Source of the DNA: CAKZQX01 sp034437035
GTDB taxonomy: Bacteria; Chloroflexota; Chloroflexia; Chloroflexales; Chloroflexaceae
Direction of reading: 5' to 3'
Assembly: GCA_034437035.1 (NCBI GenBank)
Contig: DAOTUI010000303.1
Location: 1 to 22,744 of the forward strand
Length of the DNA stretch: 22,744 nucleotides
The notes under the pieces were generated by a model. It was not told where the DNA came from, searched no databases, and was given only the letters and a program-made list of their open reading frames with translations. The position numbers and the translations under genes were made by a program. Shown here piece after piece: positions 21,924 to 22,744 of this stretch. Within the stretch, counting starts at the first letter, position 1. Every line of letters starts with the position of its first letter.

Positions 21924-22418
21924 GACACTAGGCCTTCTGGCGTGCGGCGTATCGGCGGTTATGGGGACGCGGCTCGATCAGGTTGGGATGGGTCGCACCA
22001 TCCGTTCCTCCGGGGCTTTTTCCATTCCGGCCTTGGGAAAGGCTAAAGGACGCTTCATGGGTCGACCCTTCCTGTTCGGCGTCCTGGTTCCCGAGCGTTG
22101 CCCGGATGCGCTCCCAGGTGCCATCCTTGCGCCAGGAGTCGTAGTAGTAGCGCACGCTGTTGTAGTTGGGGAAATCCTTGGGGAGATAGCGCCACTGGCA
22201 CCCGGTATGCTCCAGATAGCAGAGGGCGTTGACGACCTGCCGCATATTCAAACTACGCGGTTTGCCCGGGCCGGTTCCACTGCCGGTTTTGACCGGGATC
22301 AGTGGATCGATCGCTGTCCATTGTTCATCCGTGACATCACTTGGATACCGTTGTTCTGTCTGTACGCCCACCATGGTCATGGAATACACCTCCTGAACGA
22401 TGATACCTTTCTAGTGTC
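21924..22418 (-). mobile_element. Internally deleted IS5-family element
   Basis: A transposase remnant (next entry) is bounded by GACACTAG (21924-21931) and the inverse CTAGTGTC (22411-22418). With one mismatch this pairing extends by a G outside. The transposase frame ends within the left repeat, as is usual in a compact IS. A full member would be roughly 800-900 bp; this stretch is 495 bp. The inverted repeat is short, so the boundaries are tentative. No clear target duplication was seen. Confidence 0.5.
21928..22380 (-). pseudogene. IS5-family transposase fragment (DUF4096 domain only)
   Basis: The first 120 or so residues match the N-terminal domain of IS5-family transposases: YPSDVTDEQWTAIDPLIP, then RQVVNALCYLEHTGCQWRYL, NSVRYYYDSWRKDGTWERI. 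After that the sequence departs from the family. The IDSQS-type block carrying the first catalytic Asp is not present, nor are the later Asp and Glu. The frame ends at 150 residues from the preferred ATG (22380), which has AGGAGG 8 bases upstream; a GTG start at 22389 would add three. It is very unlikely to be an active transposase. Confidence 0.8.
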
Positions 22419-22429
22419 ACCGCCTTGCA

Positions 22430-22744
22430 AGATATATGCCACCATCCCCGGATTTTATAACCGCCGGATCTCTATAACAGCGAACCCGGCACCAAGGAAC
22501 CCGGCACAAAACTCGCCTGGCACATTGCTATCGAACACCGTGTTTGTTTATTGTCCCCGGTCCGGCGTACCTTCAATCCCCAACCAACGCCGAGCCGCGC
22601 TCCCCACCCACCCATCTCTCAGGTGTAGGTTTTTTATGGTAGGGACGCGCTTCTGCGCGTCCGCAGCCCGTCCCAATGCGGAAAATACTGCACTGGAGCG
22701 GCAGCCGCTGCCGGTCCCACTGACCGCATTCCAATGCGCTCTGA
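22430..22744. other. Non-coding tail with hairpins and a short direct repeat
   Basis: I see no gene here. GAACCCGGCAC occurs twice (22482-22492, 22497-22507). GGACGCGC-ttct-GCGCGTCC (22643-22662) is a perfect 8-bp hairpin. Beyond it ATGCGG/CCGCAT (22676-22681, 22724-22729) encloses CGGCAGC-c-GCTGCCG (22699-22713). These resemble small intergenic hairpin repeats scattered in many bacterial genomes. The window ends inside this region, so its right boundary is unknown. Confidence 0.4.

Overview
This 22.7 kb window most likely comes from a chromosome of a Chloroflexota bacterium. The main clue is the 1023-residue secreted protein at 10560-13631, which ends in IYLPLVLR, a C-terminal signature I associate with exported proteins of this phylum. 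The Pro/Thr-rich lipoproteins, the fused PurS/PurL enzyme and the moderately high GC content fit. The assignment is an inference; no marker gene fixes the genus.

Layout. 1-180: an initiator tRNA-fMet with a palindromic terminator. 212-4827 (minus strand): an apparent operon of purL, a DUF1444/YtpQ-like gene and a seven-helix membrane protein, read from a good promoter at 4870-4898. 5438-8045: a GTG-started lipoprotein, a PPOX-fold flavin/F420 enzyme and a lipoprotein alpha/beta hydrolase. 8229-10436 (plus): an overlapping cluster of an AlkD-type DNA alkylation repair protein, a GNAT acetyltransferase and a solitary beta-class DNA methyltransferase. 10560-13631 (minus): three spondin domains plus a lactonase-like beta-propeller. 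14084-14683: an HD-domain hydrolase. 15234-16154: a YitT-family membrane protein with a terminator-containing leader. 16514-18064 (minus): a 65-residue orphan and a TPR protein. 18420-19053 (plus): a strong promoter, a candidate structured RNA and a stand-alone four-cysteine domain. 19233-21008 (minus): a Cys-rich small protein and serS. 21105-22744: a mobile-element graveyard.

The most unusual content is not a gene. Eight copies (six complete, two partial) of one non-coding palindromic element, which I call U1-U8, occupy five intergenic loci: 4976-5365 (U1, U2), 14914-15000 (U8, partial), 16248-16499 (U3), 18073-18268 (U4) and 21105-21699 (U5, U6, U7). Each complete copy has about 15-bp terminal inverted repeats (consensus CAGGAGTTACGCGGT). 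A locus-specific 7- or 8-bp direct repeat flanks each copy. Inside lie a conserved inner shell and a core hairpin. Four copies have full core palindromes whose arms are about 22 bp and whose sequence differs from copy to copy while pairing is kept. Others keep a single arm or a collapsed core. Copies sit head-to-tail or in opposite orientation, sharing the same flanking repeat at every junction, as if one site had been used repeatedly. No transposase that could move them is visible here. A separate 112-bp element with perfect 16-bp ends and an 8-bp direct repeat has landed in the last copy, next to an internally deleted IS5-family element.

All calls come from reading the sequence and from remembered family features. 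No database search or folding program was run.
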